Positions 9,952 to 17,691 of a stretch of DNA of 64,000 bases are shown here, piece by piece. The notes beneath the pieces are model-generated. The model made no database searches, was not told the DNA's origin, and worked only from the letters and a program-made list of their open reading frames with translations. The translations under genes were made by a program, and so were the position numbers. Origin of the DNA: Ornithinicoccus hortensis (GTDB lineage Bacteria > Actinomycetota > Actinomycetes > Actinomycetales > Dermatophilaceae); assembly GCF_006716185.1 (NCBI RefSeq), contig NZ_VFOP01000001.1, positions 2,666,001 to 2,730,000 of the forward strand, in the 5' to 3' direction. How positions within the stretch are numbered: the first letter of the stretch is position 1; each line of letters starts with the position of its first letter.

Positions 9952-10748
9952 CGCCGGCCGGCGGGGATGCCCACGAGCTCCCGGCCCGGGGCCTGTTCGG
10001 GGTGCTCAACCTGTTGACGGAGAAGCCCGGGACGCTGCGGTATGCCGGGTCCGTGGACGACGCGCGCAGGCTGGCCGAGGAGTACCGGGAGGCGGGCTTC
10101 TACTCGGTCGACCTGGGTGCCCAGTCCTCGCACTACGCCAGCCGGGGCCTCGGCGAGGCGGAGGAGCTGCAGGTCCTCCTGCCCGTCGTGGAGGCCCTGG
10201 CCAGGGAGGGGCACACCGTCTGTGTGGAGACGGCCCGGGCGGCCGTCATCGAGCAGTGCACCCAGGCGGGCGCCCGGGTGGTGAACCTCACCGGCGGCAT
10301 CGGGGACCCGGACGTCGTGTCGGCGCTCGCCCGGAGCGGCTGCTCGGTGATCACCGCGTTCACCCCGCGGGACTCCCCGCACCAGGTGCAGGACGTCAGC
10401 CTCGACGAGGACCTGCGGGAGCGGCTGTCCCAGGGGCTCGCCGACAACATGGACACGCTGCGGGCCGCGGGGGTGCGCTCGATCATCGCCGACGCCGGCA
10501 TCGGGTTCTCCTACCCCGTCCCCTACAAGGAGTTCTCGCAGTACCAGGTCGAGACCATCCGCCGCACGCCCAGGCTGGCGGAGGCGCTCGGCGCCCCGGT
10601 CCTGGTCGCCGTGCCCCGGTTGCGCAACCTGTGGACGACCGCCGCCTTCGCCACCCTGGCGCTGGAGTTCGACGCGCACTTCCTGCGCTGCCACGACCCC
10701 GAGGTCGCCAGCATCGTCCAGCTGCTCACCGAGGGCGTGGACGAGTAG
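9939..10748 (+). CDS. Dihydropteroate synthase-like (pterin-binding fold) protein
   Basis: This 269-residue TIM-barrel protein resembles FolP. GVLNLLTEKPGTLRYAG corresponds to the first DHPS motif, YSVDLGAQSSHYA to the second, and FLRCHDPEVASIV keeps the R-x-H phosphate-binding pair of the last strand. However, the flexible loop 1 sequence (DSFSDGG in true DHPS) and the SRK loop carrying the catalytic lysine are not recognisable; VAVPRLRNLW stands there instead. It is therefore probably a paralogue with another pterin or related substrate. The GTG start overlaps the preceding flavin-barrel gene, with GGGAGG just upstream. Confidence 0.7.
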   Translation: MALLTPAGGDAHELPARGLFGVLNLLTEKPGTLRYAGSVDDARRLAEEYREAGFYSVDLGAQSSHYASRGLGEAEELQVLLPVVEALAREGHTVCVETARAAVIEQCTQAGARVVNLTGGIGDPDVVSALARSGCSVITAFTPRDSPHQVQDVSLDEDLRERLSQGLADNMDTLRAAGVRSIIADAGIGFSYPVPYKEFSQYQVETIRRTPRLAEALGAPVLVAVPRLRNLWTTAAFATLALEFDAHFLRCHDPEVASIVQLLTEGVDE

Positions 10749-10765
10749 CGGCTACGGCCGACTGC

Positions 10766-11254
10766 TCAGGAGCCCTCCCCCGCTTCACGCTGCCACGCGG
10801 CGTGCCAGTCGGCGATGGCCCCGGCCGCCGTGGCCCGGACCGTGCCTCCGACCCCGCGCACCGGGAGGGACCGCTGCGCCGGTGGCAGCGTCAGCTGACG
10901 GTAGAACTCGGTGTCCTCGAAGCCGGCGGGGGCGGAGTCCTCCAGCTCCGCGGCATACCAGACGGTGGCGACCTGGCTCCAGTAGCAGGCCATCAGGCAC
11001 AGCGGGCAGGGGTAGGCGCTGGAGTAGAGCGTGGCCCCCTCCAGCAGGTGGTTGCCGATGGTGCGGCACGCCTGCCGGATGGCCAGGACCTCGGCGTGCG
11101 CCGTCGGGTCCACCAGCGCCCCGACGGAGCTGATGCCCTCGCCGATGATCTCGCCGTCCAGCACGACGACGGCACCGAACGGGGTCAGCCCCGGCTCGTC
11201 CTCGAAGCTGCGGGACAACTCGATCGCGCGGGCCAGGTACTCGTCGGTCGTCAT
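10766..11254 (-). CDS. Nucleoside/nucleobase deaminase (CDA superfamily)
   Basis: The 162-residue protein contains the zinc site of cytidine/guanine deaminases: HAEVLAIRQA supplies His and the proton-shuttle Glu, and PCPLCLMACYW supplies the two cysteines. Length and the D-P-T-A-H-A-E context resemble guanine deaminase or tRNA-adenosine deaminase relatives. It is last in a four-gene operon starting at 14597; its ATG overlaps the preceding stop (ATGA). The substrate is unknown, and the extended C-terminus (about 115-162) is not one I recognise. Confidence 0.88.
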   Translation of the reverse strand: MTTDEYLARAIELSRSFEDEPGLTPFGAVVVLDGEIIGEGISSVGALVDPTAHAEVLAIRQACRTIGNHLLEGATLYSSAYPCPLCLMACYWSQVATVWYAAELEDSAPAGFEDTEFYRQLTLPPAQRSLPVRGVGGTVRATAAGAIADWHAAWQREAGEGS

Positions 11255-11721
11255 GGTGGATCACCTTCCCAGTAGGCGTTGTGGTCCGGCCCGGAGGGGT
11301 CGTCCCGCCAGTCGTCCGGAGGGTGGATCAGGCGGGGGCGGATCCGCTCCAGGTGGGCCTCTGCCTCGTCGTCGACGAGCAAGGCGTCTCGGGGAGCCGG
11401 GTCCGTGTCGGTCGAGTGGTAGATCCGGATCCGCATCCCGTCCGGCAGCGTCCCGGTGATCGACACCACGTCGAGCCAGTCCCGGAACCGTGCCGGATCG
11501 GTGCTCGTGGCTCGGGCAGGCAGGTCATAGGGAAGGACTCGGGTCAGCCGGCAGCGATCGGCCCCGGGTGTGAGCTGCAGGCGGGCCAGTTCCCGCTCGA
11601 GCGCGACCAGCTCGGTCCACGCCCCGTCCGGGAACCAGTCCGGGGAGCACTGGACCAGCAGGACGGCTCGATGGGCGGTGACTGACTCCCGGAACTCCGG
11701 CAGGGAGATGGGCACGGTCAT
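11251..11721 (-). CDS. Protein of unknown function in deaminase operon
   Basis: The 156-residue soluble protein has no family I recognise. It is acidic, rich in Asp, Arg and Pro, and has no signal peptide or membrane helix. The N-terminus (VPISLPEFRESVTAHRAVLLVQCSP) could start an alpha/beta fold. ATG at 11721 overlaps the previous stop as ATGA, and its own stop overlaps the deaminase start the same way, so all three genes are translated as a chain. A role linked to the membrane protein upstream or the deaminase downstream is inferred from coupling only. Confidence 0.75.
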   Translation of the reverse strand: MTVPISLPEFRESVTAHRAVLLVQCSPDWFPDGAWTELVALERELARLQLTPGADRCRLTRVLPYDLPARATSTDPARFRDWLDVVSITGTLPDGMRIRIYHSTDTDPAPRDALLVDDEAEAHLERIRPRLIHPPDDWRDDPSGPDHNAYWEGDPP

Positions 11722-13358
11722 CCCTCCTCGGGGCCTGCTGCGGCCACAAAGCGCGGCCACAGCGGTTCGTCCTGGGTGGCGCCGAGCAGTCCCACCACCC
11801 TGTGCCGCACCAGCGGTGCGAGATCGGACGGCAGCAAGTCCAAGAAGTCCTGGCACCGGGCGGGCGCCCCCTTGTCCACGACCGCCAGTCGCGCCAGGTG
11901 GGAGACCGCCAGCCCGATCACCAGGGCCGGGCCGGACGGGCGTCTCGGTGGGTGCGCGAAGCCGGGGACCGGCTCGTGGATCCGCGCGCTGTGCGCCAAC
12001 CAGGATCGGCGGGCGGCCCGGGCGTCGGTGAAGGCGCCGAGGCTGGCGGCGATCCGCAGCACCCCGCGGACGGTGCGCTCGTCGTCCGCGGCATACCAGT
12101 CGGCACCGGGCGGGTGCTGCCCCTCCCGGCTGGTGCAGGTGACGATCTGCTCGGCCACGATGAGTTCCAGCGCCAACGCGGCCTGGTCGGACACCTCGGG
12201 GGACGCCTTGAGTTCTTCCAGGATCGGCGCGCCGGCGTAGTAGTTGCCGCCGAACCGCTCACCGCGGACGTGCTGGTAGAGGGCGTAGCACACGCTGCTC
12301 GCATCGGGCACCGGTCGGATGGTCAGCGCCCGGTAGCAGGTCAGGGCCGTCTCCAGGTCGAGGTCCAGGGTGACCGACCCCTCGTCGTGCTCCGTCCGCT
12401 TGGGCTGGGGATCGAACAGCAGTCGCAGGTTCTGGTGCACGGCCAGGGCCCCGGAACGGACGTCCATCGCGTGGGCGACCGAGGCCACGCCCGCCCCGGC
12501 GAGCATCCGGGCGCGGTGCTCGAACCGGGCCACCGTGGGAGCCGACTCGACGATCACCCTCGTGAGCAGGTCGGCGCGGTCCTGCGCGGAGTCCCAGGTG
12601 GGGGCGTAGCCGAACAGCGCCTCGCGCACCGCGTGACCGGCGGTGCCCCCGTCGAAGTCACCGACCAGCGCGGCCCGCACCACCGTCGTCGCGTACGAGG
12701 CCTGGAGCTCCCGGCCCGCCGCCAACTCCGGGGCCACCCGGCGGACGTGGCTCAGTTGGCCGGTGAGGTCCCGCACCCGGACCGGGTCGGACTGGGCGAG
12801 TGCCTCGCGCGCGGCGAGGTGGAACGGCTCGAGCGAGCGCCCGGCCCGGACGGTGGCGAGGAGTTGCTCCGACATGACCCCGTTGAGGGTCGTGGCGTTC
12901 GACAGCTTCACCACCCTCACCAGGCTGAACGTGCCCAACAGCGCCGCCGCCACCCAGACCGCGGCCCCGGCCCGCCCGAGCTCGTCGCTATCGAGCATGG
13001 CGCCCAGCCAGGACAGGACCATCGCCACCGCTCCCAGGAACACCCAGGTCCGCAGCCAACAGTAGCGCGCGATCTGACCGATCGCGGGCCAGTACCGCGC
13101 GTGCGTGAAGGCGATCGCGAAGACGATGGCCGCGGCCCCGAGGAGGAAGCCGTAGTAGATGGCCGCCATCTCCCCCGCGGCGAGCGAGTCCCCGACGTCC
13201 GCGTCGACCAGGAGCACGGTCAGCACCCCGAGGGCGACGGCACCGAGGACCGCCAGGGCGCCGAGGACCCGTGCCCGCACCGCCCCGGGGTGCCGCCACC
13301 CCGCCGAGGACCCGTGGAGCCAGCGGCTCAGCCGGCCGGGCCGCGACGGTGTGCTCAT
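11718..13358 (-). CDS. Membrane protein of unknown function with large helical cytoplasmic domain
   Basis: The 546-residue protein has four predicted membrane helices between about residues 28 and 165 (for example VLGALAVLGAVALGVLTVLL and IYYGFLLGAAAIVFAIAF), followed by about 380 residues of soluble, Ala/Leu/Arg-rich helical sequence. The soluble part has no recognisable catalytic motif and reads like a repeat-type helical scaffold. It starts 21 bases after the alpha/beta-hydrolase gene and overlaps the next gene by ATGA. Family and function are not known to me. Confidence 0.8.
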   Translation of the reverse strand: MSTPSRPGRLSRWLHGSSAGWRHPGAVRARVLGALAVLGAVALGVLTVLLVDADVGDSLAAGEMAAIYYGFLLGAAAIVFAIAFTHARYWPAIGQIARYCWLRTWVFLGAVAMVLSWLGAMLDSDELGRAGAAVWVAAALLGTFSLVRVVKLSNATTLNGVMSEQLLATVRAGRSLEPFHLAAREALAQSDPVRVRDLTGQLSHVRRVAPELAAGRELQASYATTVVRAALVGDFDGGTAGHAVREALFGYAPTWDSAQDRADLLTRVIVESAPTVARFEHRARMLAGAGVASVAHAMDVRSGALAVHQNLRLLFDPQPKRTEHDEGSVTLDLDLETALTCYRALTIRPVPDASSVCYALYQHVRGERFGGNYYAGAPILEELKASPEVSDQAALALELIVAEQIVTCTSREGQHPPGADWYAADDERTVRGVLRIAASLGAFTDARAARRSWLAHSARIHEPVPGFAHPPRRPSGPALVIGLAVSHLARLAVVDKGAPARCQDFLDLLPSDLAPLVRHRVVGLLGATQDEPLWPRFVAAAGPEEG

Positions 13359-13379
13359 GTTGGTCCCCTTCGGCGTGGC

Positions 13380-14597
13380 TCAGGCCCGGTCGCGGGTGAG
13401 GAAGTCTCCCACCTGCTGCTCCCAGAGGGCGGTGTCGGTGTTCCACTCACGGCAGTGCAGCGGGCCGTCCCACAGGTGCAGGGTGACCAGGTCGGGTCGC
13501 CGTGCCGCGAGCCGCTCGGAGGGTCCGTAGGGGACCATGGCGTCGGTGCGGGAGTGCAGGATCAGCATCGGGTGGACGAGTTCGTCGGCCCTGGTCACCC
13601 AGTTGGCGACGGTCAGGTCGATCGGCTCGGACACACCGACCAGGGGCCGGGCCCACCGGCGCCCCATCAGGCCGCTGGCCAGCAGGGCCATCGACCGCGG
13701 CAGCCGGTTGAGGTCCGCCTGGTGGGACAGGACGTCTCCCCAGTCGATGACGGGGCAGTCCAGCACCACGTCGTCGACCCACCCGGACAGCTCCGACCGG
13801 TTGAGGGTCTGCAGCACCACGGCGCCCCCCATCGACCACCCGAAGAGGACGATGTCGCGCGCGCCGTGCCCCACGGCATACCGGATCGCGGCCTCGACGT
13901 CACGCCACTCCGACATGCCGAGGTTGTAGCGGCCGTCGCTGCTGGGCGGGGCGCCGAGGTCGTTGCGGTACTTGGGCACCAGTGCGGTGTAGCCGAGGCG
14001 GTGCAGCAACGGGAGGGCGCGCAGCGTCTCCTCCTGGCGGGCGCTGCGGCCGTGCACGAGGATCACCCAGCGGCCGGTGGCCGTGGCAGGCGGGACCCGC
14101 CACGCGGGCAGTTCCCCGATGTCGGAGGTCACCATGACCTCGTCGAAGTCCAGGCCGAGTGCCGACCCCGGGTCGCCGGCGTAGTAGTAGGAGTTCCAGC
14201 GGGCGGGTCCCGGCTCCAGGACCCCGCTGTCGATGCCGTGCACCTCCCGGGTGACCGTCCGGTCGATCGCCCGCCGCGGCGACAGGTCCTGGGAGAGCAC
14301 CTCCCCGAGCCGGGCGTGGCCCTGTCCCCCCTCGAGCCACAACCCGTAGCGGCCCGGTGACAGGGTGTGCGGGGCGGCCCGCAGGGTCACCATGTCCCCC
14401 TCCACCGCGAGCACCCACGTGTCGTCCTTCTTCTCGTGCTCGGGGGTCACCACGCGCCGGGCGAAGTAGGTGGCCGCGCCGAGGGAGGCCAGGGCGCTGG
14501 TCACCGCCACCCCGACGCCACCCACCGCGGCGGTCGCGGCCACCTTCGGGCCGGTGGCCCGGGCGGCATGGCGCGCGGAGTCTGCGAGTCTGCTCAC
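13380..14597 (-). CDS. Membrane-anchored alpha/beta hydrolase
   Basis: This 405-residue hydrolase has an N-terminal hydrophobic segment (about 18-45) that should anchor it, then a beta-rich region to about 180 and an alpha/beta-hydrolase domain. The oxyanion region WVILVHGRSA, the nucleophile elbow GWSMGG, the acid HSRTDAMVPY and a C-terminal His in GPLHCREW form a full catalytic set. It resembles prolyl-oligopeptidase-like esterases. It is the first gene of the operon running to 10766, so it may supply or process a substrate for the downstream proteins. The actual substrate is unknown. Confidence 0.85.
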   Translation of the reverse strand: MSRLADSARHAARATGPKVAATAAVGGVGVAVTSALASLGAATYFARRVVTPEHEKKDDTWVLAVEGDMVTLRAAPHTLSPGRYGLWLEGGQGHARLGEVLSQDLSPRRAIDRTVTREVHGIDSGVLEPGPARWNSYYYAGDPGSALGLDFDEVMVTSDIGELPAWRVPPATATGRWVILVHGRSARQEETLRALPLLHRLGYTALVPKYRNDLGAPPSSDGRYNLGMSEWRDVEAAIRYAVGHGARDIVLFGWSMGGAVVLQTLNRSELSGWVDDVVLDCPVIDWGDVLSHQADLNRLPRSMALLASGLMGRRWARPLVGVSEPIDLTVANWVTRADELVHPMLILHSRTDAMVPYGPSERLAARRPDLVTLHLWDGPLHCREWNTDTALWEQQVGDFLTRDRA

Positions 14598-14622
14598 GGG
14601 TCACATCGTGGCACGGAGTGGC

Positions 14623-15690
14623 TCATCCACTGGTGAGGACCTCGGACACGTCGAACGACACGGGCTGCTCCAACTGGGCGTAGGTGCAGCTCGCCGGCTC
14701 CCGGTCGGGGCGCCAGCGCACGAACTGTGCGGTGTGTCGGAACCGCGCCCCCTCCAGGTAGTCGTAGCGGGCCTCGACCACGAGCTCGGGACGCAACGGG
14801 ACGAAGGACAGGTCCTTGCCGGCGTTCCACCGGCTGGTCTCGTTCTTCCGGGGCGTGCGCTCCCCCTCCAGGTGGGCGGCCCAGTTCCACGGGTGGTCCT
14901 CGAAGTCCGTCACCAGCTCCTGCAACTCGGTGAACAGCTCCTTGCGGCGCGCCATCGGGAAGGACCCGATCACCCCGACGCTGGCCAGGCTCCCCTCCTC
15001 GTCGTAGAGACCGAGCAACAACGACCCGATCGCATCCGGTGCCGACTTGTGGACCCGGTAGCCGGCGACCACGCAGTCGGCGGTCCGCACGTGCTTGATC
15101 TTGGACAGCACCCGCTTGTCGGGTTGGTAGGTGCCGGCGGGGTCCTTGGCGATCAACCCGTCCAGGCCGGCCCCTTCGAACTGCTCGAACCAGCGTTGCG
15201 CCACCTCGGTGTCCCGGGTGAGCGGGGTCAGGTGGACCGGTGGCGCCACGTCGGCGAAGGCCTCCTCCAACCGTGCCCGGCGCTCCGAGAGCGGCCGTCC
15301 GGTGAGGTCCTCGTCGCCCAGGGCGAGCAGGTCGAAGGCCACGAAGCTGACCGGCGTCTCCGAGGCGAGCTTGCGCACGCGAGACTCGGCGGGGTGGATC
15401 CGCTGCTGGAGCGCCTCGAAGTCGAGCCGGTTGGCCTCCGGGTCCGCGACCACGATCTCCCCGTCGACGACGGCCCGCTCCGGGAAGCTGGCCAGCACCG
15501 CCTCCACGAGCTCGGGAAAGTAGCGGGTCATCGGTCGCTCGTTGCGAGAGCCGATCTCGACCTCGTCCCCGTCGCGGAAGATGATCGAGCGAAAGCCGTC
15601 CCACTTGGGCTCGTAGAACTGGTCGGGCGGGATCCCCTTCACCGGCTTGGCCAGCATCGGCTTCACAGGCGGCATCACGGGCAGGTCCAT
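14623..15690 (-). CDS. ligC: ATP-dependent DNA ligase, LigC type
   Basis: The 355-residue enzyme has the adenylation domain of ATP-dependent ligases, with the nucleotidyl-accepting Lys29 in EPKWDGFR, GSRNERPMTRYFPE (motif Ia), VDGEIVV (motif III), FVAFDLLAL (motif IIIa), DGLIAKD (motif IV) and LSKIKHVR (motif V), plus an OB-fold from about 215. This compact form matches actinobacterial LigC rather than the multi-domain LigD. ATG at 15690 follows AGGAG. It lies five bases after a LigD-type polymerase gene, and together they give the split equivalent of a LigD repair enzyme. Confidence 0.92.
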   Translation of the reverse strand: MDLPVMPPVKPMLAKPVKGIPPDQFYEPKWDGFRSIIFRDGDEVEIGSRNERPMTRYFPELVEAVLASFPERAVVDGEIVVADPEANRLDFEALQQRIHPAESRVRKLASETPVSFVAFDLLALGDEDLTGRPLSERRARLEEAFADVAPPVHLTPLTRDTEVAQRWFEQFEGAGLDGLIAKDPAGTYQPDKRVLSKIKHVRTADCVVAGYRVHKSAPDAIGSLLLGLYDEEGSLASVGVIGSFPMARRKELFTELQELVTDFEDHPWNWAAHLEGERTPRKNETSRWNAGKDLSFVPLRPELVVEARYDYLEGARFRHTAQFVRWRPDREPASCTYAQLEQPVSFDVSEVLTSG

Positions 15691-15694
15691 CGGC

Positions 15695-16774
15695 TCACTC
15701 CTGGTCCTGGGCGTCCCGGTCGGGGACGTCCGGTGGGTCGGGCAGGTCGTGCCGCTTGCGGCTGGGTTGGACCCGACGCGGCTCCCCGGGCATCTTCGGG
15801 TGGTCCGGCGGGAACGGCATCTCCCCCAGGCCGCGCTCCAAGTCGGCCTCCCACAGCGCGTAGGCAGGGTCCAGGGAGGCGGCGGTGGTGTCCATCTGCT
15901 CCCACGGGTCACCGGACTCGGCGACGCGGTCCGGGACGGTATGCACGGTGAACCCCTGCGGGTCGACCTCCGGCAGCTCCTCCCACGCCAGCGGGGTCGA
16001 GACCGGAGCTCCCGGCAACGGCCGGGGGCTCCAGGCGGAGGCGATCGTGCGGTCCCGGGTCGCCTGGTTGAAGTCGACGAAGATCCGCTCGCCGCGCTCC
16101 TCCTTCCACCAGGCCGAAGTCACCAGGTCGGGCATCCGCCGCTCCAGCTCCCGGGCGATGCCGATCACCGCGTGCCGCACCTCGAGGAACTCCCGGTCGG
16201 GCAGCACCCGGGCGAAGACGTGCACGCCCCGGCTGCCGGAGGTCTTCACGAACGGGGTCAGTCCCAGCTCGGTGAGCAGCTCCCGCAGGCCGAGGGCCAC
16301 CGTCACCACGTCGCCGAAGTCCCGCCCGGGCTGGGGGTCCAGGTCGATCCGCAGCTCGTCGGGATGGTCGTTGTCGGCGCTGCGCACCGGCCAGGGGTGG
16401 TAGGTGATGGTGTTCATCTGCACCGCCCACACCGCGGTCGCCACCTCGTCGACGACGACCTGCGGATGGCTGCGGCCGGAGGGGTAGGTGCACATCGTGG
16501 TGCGCGCCCAGTCCGGATAACCCTTGGGCGGGTTCTTGGAGTAGAAGGCCTCCCCGTCGATCCCCCGCGGGAACCGCTGGAGCGTCACCGGCCGGTCGCC
16601 GAGCACCCGCAGCAGCGGGTCGCCCATCGCGATCACGTAGGCCGCGAGGTCGGCCTTGGTGACGGCCTGTCCACGGTCGGTCTCCGCCCAGACCACCCGG
16701 TCGGGGCTGGACAGCCGCACGCTCCGCTCCCCCGCGGGGCCCCCGACCTGCAGCGTCGTCGCGTTGCTCGCCAT
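15695..16774 (-). CDS. LigD-type DNA/RNA polymerase domain protein (PolDom)
   Basis: This 359-residue protein belongs to the archaeo-eukaryotic primase-like polymerases used in bacterial end joining and gap repair. The metal-binding RIDLDPQ and the catalytic IFVDFNQATR motif are clear, as are FPRGIDGEAFYSKNPP and KTSGSRGVHVF. It forms an operon with ligC. No ku gene is visible in the window. The C-terminal 40 residues are charged and Pro-rich. The ATG at 16774 and a GTG at 16783 are both possible starts; neither has a strong ribosome site. Confidence 0.92.
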   Translation of the reverse strand: MASNATTLQVGGPAGERSVRLSSPDRVVWAETDRGQAVTKADLAAYVIAMGDPLLRVLGDRPVTLQRFPRGIDGEAFYSKNPPKGYPDWARTTMCTYPSGRSHPQVVVDEVATAVWAVQMNTITYHPWPVRSADNDHPDELRIDLDPQPGRDFGDVVTVALGLRELLTELGLTPFVKTSGSRGVHVFARVLPDREFLEVRHAVIGIARELERRMPDLVTSAWWKEERGERIFVDFNQATRDRTIASAWSPRPLPGAPVSTPLAWEELPEVDPQGFTVHTVPDRVAESGDPWEQMDTTAASLDPAYALWEADLERGLGEMPFPPDHPKMPGEPRRVQPSRKRHDLPDPPDVPDRDAQDQE

Positions 16775-16841
16775 ACCGGCCACCGTAGACCCCGGGGCCG
16801 ACAGGCGGGTGCAGAAGCGCGGGCAGACCGCATACGGCGGG

Positions 16842-16847
16842 TAGCAT
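16842..16847 (+). promoter_or_regulatory. -10 box of a leaderless promoter
   Basis: TAGCAT is seven bases before the ATG at 16855 and no ribosome site intervenes. Confidence 0.5.
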
Positions 16848-16854
16848 CCGGCGC

Positions 16855-17208
16855 ATGACAGGACTGGTCGCGGGCTCCTTCCTCATCATCTTCCTCGGGG
16901 TCCTCGCCGTCTTCGCCGTGATCATCGTGCTGATCGTCACCCAGGTGCAGCGGGCCCGACGGGAACGCCAGGCCAACGAGGCGGCGCCCGTGCTGACCTT
17001 CCCCGCGCAGGTGGTCGCGAAACGCACCGGCACCTCCGGCGGCGGCGAGACGCGGACGCGGACCCACTACTTCGTCACCTTCCAGCGCCCCGACGGGATG
17101 CGGATGGAGCTGTCCGTCTCCGGCGAGGAGTACGGCATGCTGGCCGAGGGAGACACCGGCCAGGTCACGCACCAGGGCACCTGGTACCGCGGCTTCACCC
17201 GCCAGTAG
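16855..17208 (+). CDS. DUF2500-family membrane-anchored protein
   Basis: The 117-residue protein has one N-terminal membrane helix (about 5-32, [20 protein letters not shown]) and a basic stop-transfer segment (RARRERQ). A small beta-rich domain ([36 protein letters not shown]) follows, matching DUF2500 proteins. The function of the family is not known. The promoter pattern suggests a leaderless mRNA. Confidence 0.82.
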   Translation: MTGLVAGSFLIIFLGVLAVFAVIIVLIVTQVQRARRERQANEAAPVLTFPAQVVAKRTGTSGGGETRTRTHYFVTFQRPDGMRMELSVSGEEYGMLAEGDTGQVTHQGTWYRGFTRQ

Positions 17209-17260
17209 CACTGGTCGCACCCCGGCGAGACCCGACGACACACCGGGAAAGACCCGCGTG

Positions 17261-17289
17261 TTGTCAGTCACTGACTGACAGGTTACGGT
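17261..17289 (+). promoter_or_regulatory. Promoter overlapped by a perfect palindromic operator
   Basis: TTGTCA (17261-17266) and TACGGT (17284-17289) are separated by 17 bases and form a good sigma-A promoter. A perfect 9-bp inverted repeat, TGTCAGTCA-C-TGACTGACA (17262-17280), covers the -35 box and spacer, so a bound dimer would block polymerase. It controls the zinc-finger/HTH gene and clpX. Confidence 0.75.
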
Positions 17290-17322
17290 CGGGTACAGGA
17301 GCACCGAACCTGGGAGGACCCC

Positions 17323-17691
17323 GTGGCGGACGACCGCAGCTGTTCGTTCTGCATGAAGCTCGACGTCGAGGCGCGATACCTGATCGCCGGACCCGGCATC
17401 TTCATCTGCGACGACTGCGTCCGGCTCTGCGCCCAGATCCTGGACGACCAGCTGACCCACTCCCCCGCAGGCACCGCCTCGGCGGTCCTGCCCTGGGGCG
17501 AGTTGTCCGACGAGGAGATGCTCTACCGACTGCCCCGGATGCGGGCACTCGCCGACCAGGCCGAGGACGGCCTGCAGCAGTGGGTGACCGAGCTGCGCCG
17601 CCGCTCGGTCACCTGGGAACGTATTGGCAGCGGACTCGGGATGACCCGCCAGTCCGCCTGGACCCGCTTCCACCGGGAGGTTGTCTCATGA
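17323..17691 (+). CDS. ClpX-type C4 zinc-finger protein with C-terminal helix-turn-helix
   Basis: The 122-residue protein begins with a copy of the ClpX zinc-binding domain: Cys7, Cys10, Cys29 and Cys32 in CSFCMK and CDDCVRL have the same spacing as in ClpX itself. Residues about 90-120 ([22 protein letters not shown]) form a helix-turn-helix of the sigma-region-4 type. The GTG start follows GGGAGG, and the stop overlaps the clpX start (ATGA). I infer a regulator or adaptor that can pair with the ClpX N-domain and may bind the palindrome in its own promoter. Neither activity is shown. Confidence 0.8.
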   Translation: MADDRSCSFCMKLDVEARYLIAGPGIFICDDCVRLCAQILDDQLTHSPAGTASAVLPWGELSDEEMLYRLPRMRALADQAEDGLQQWVTELRRRSVTWERIGSGLGMTRQSAWTRFHREVVS

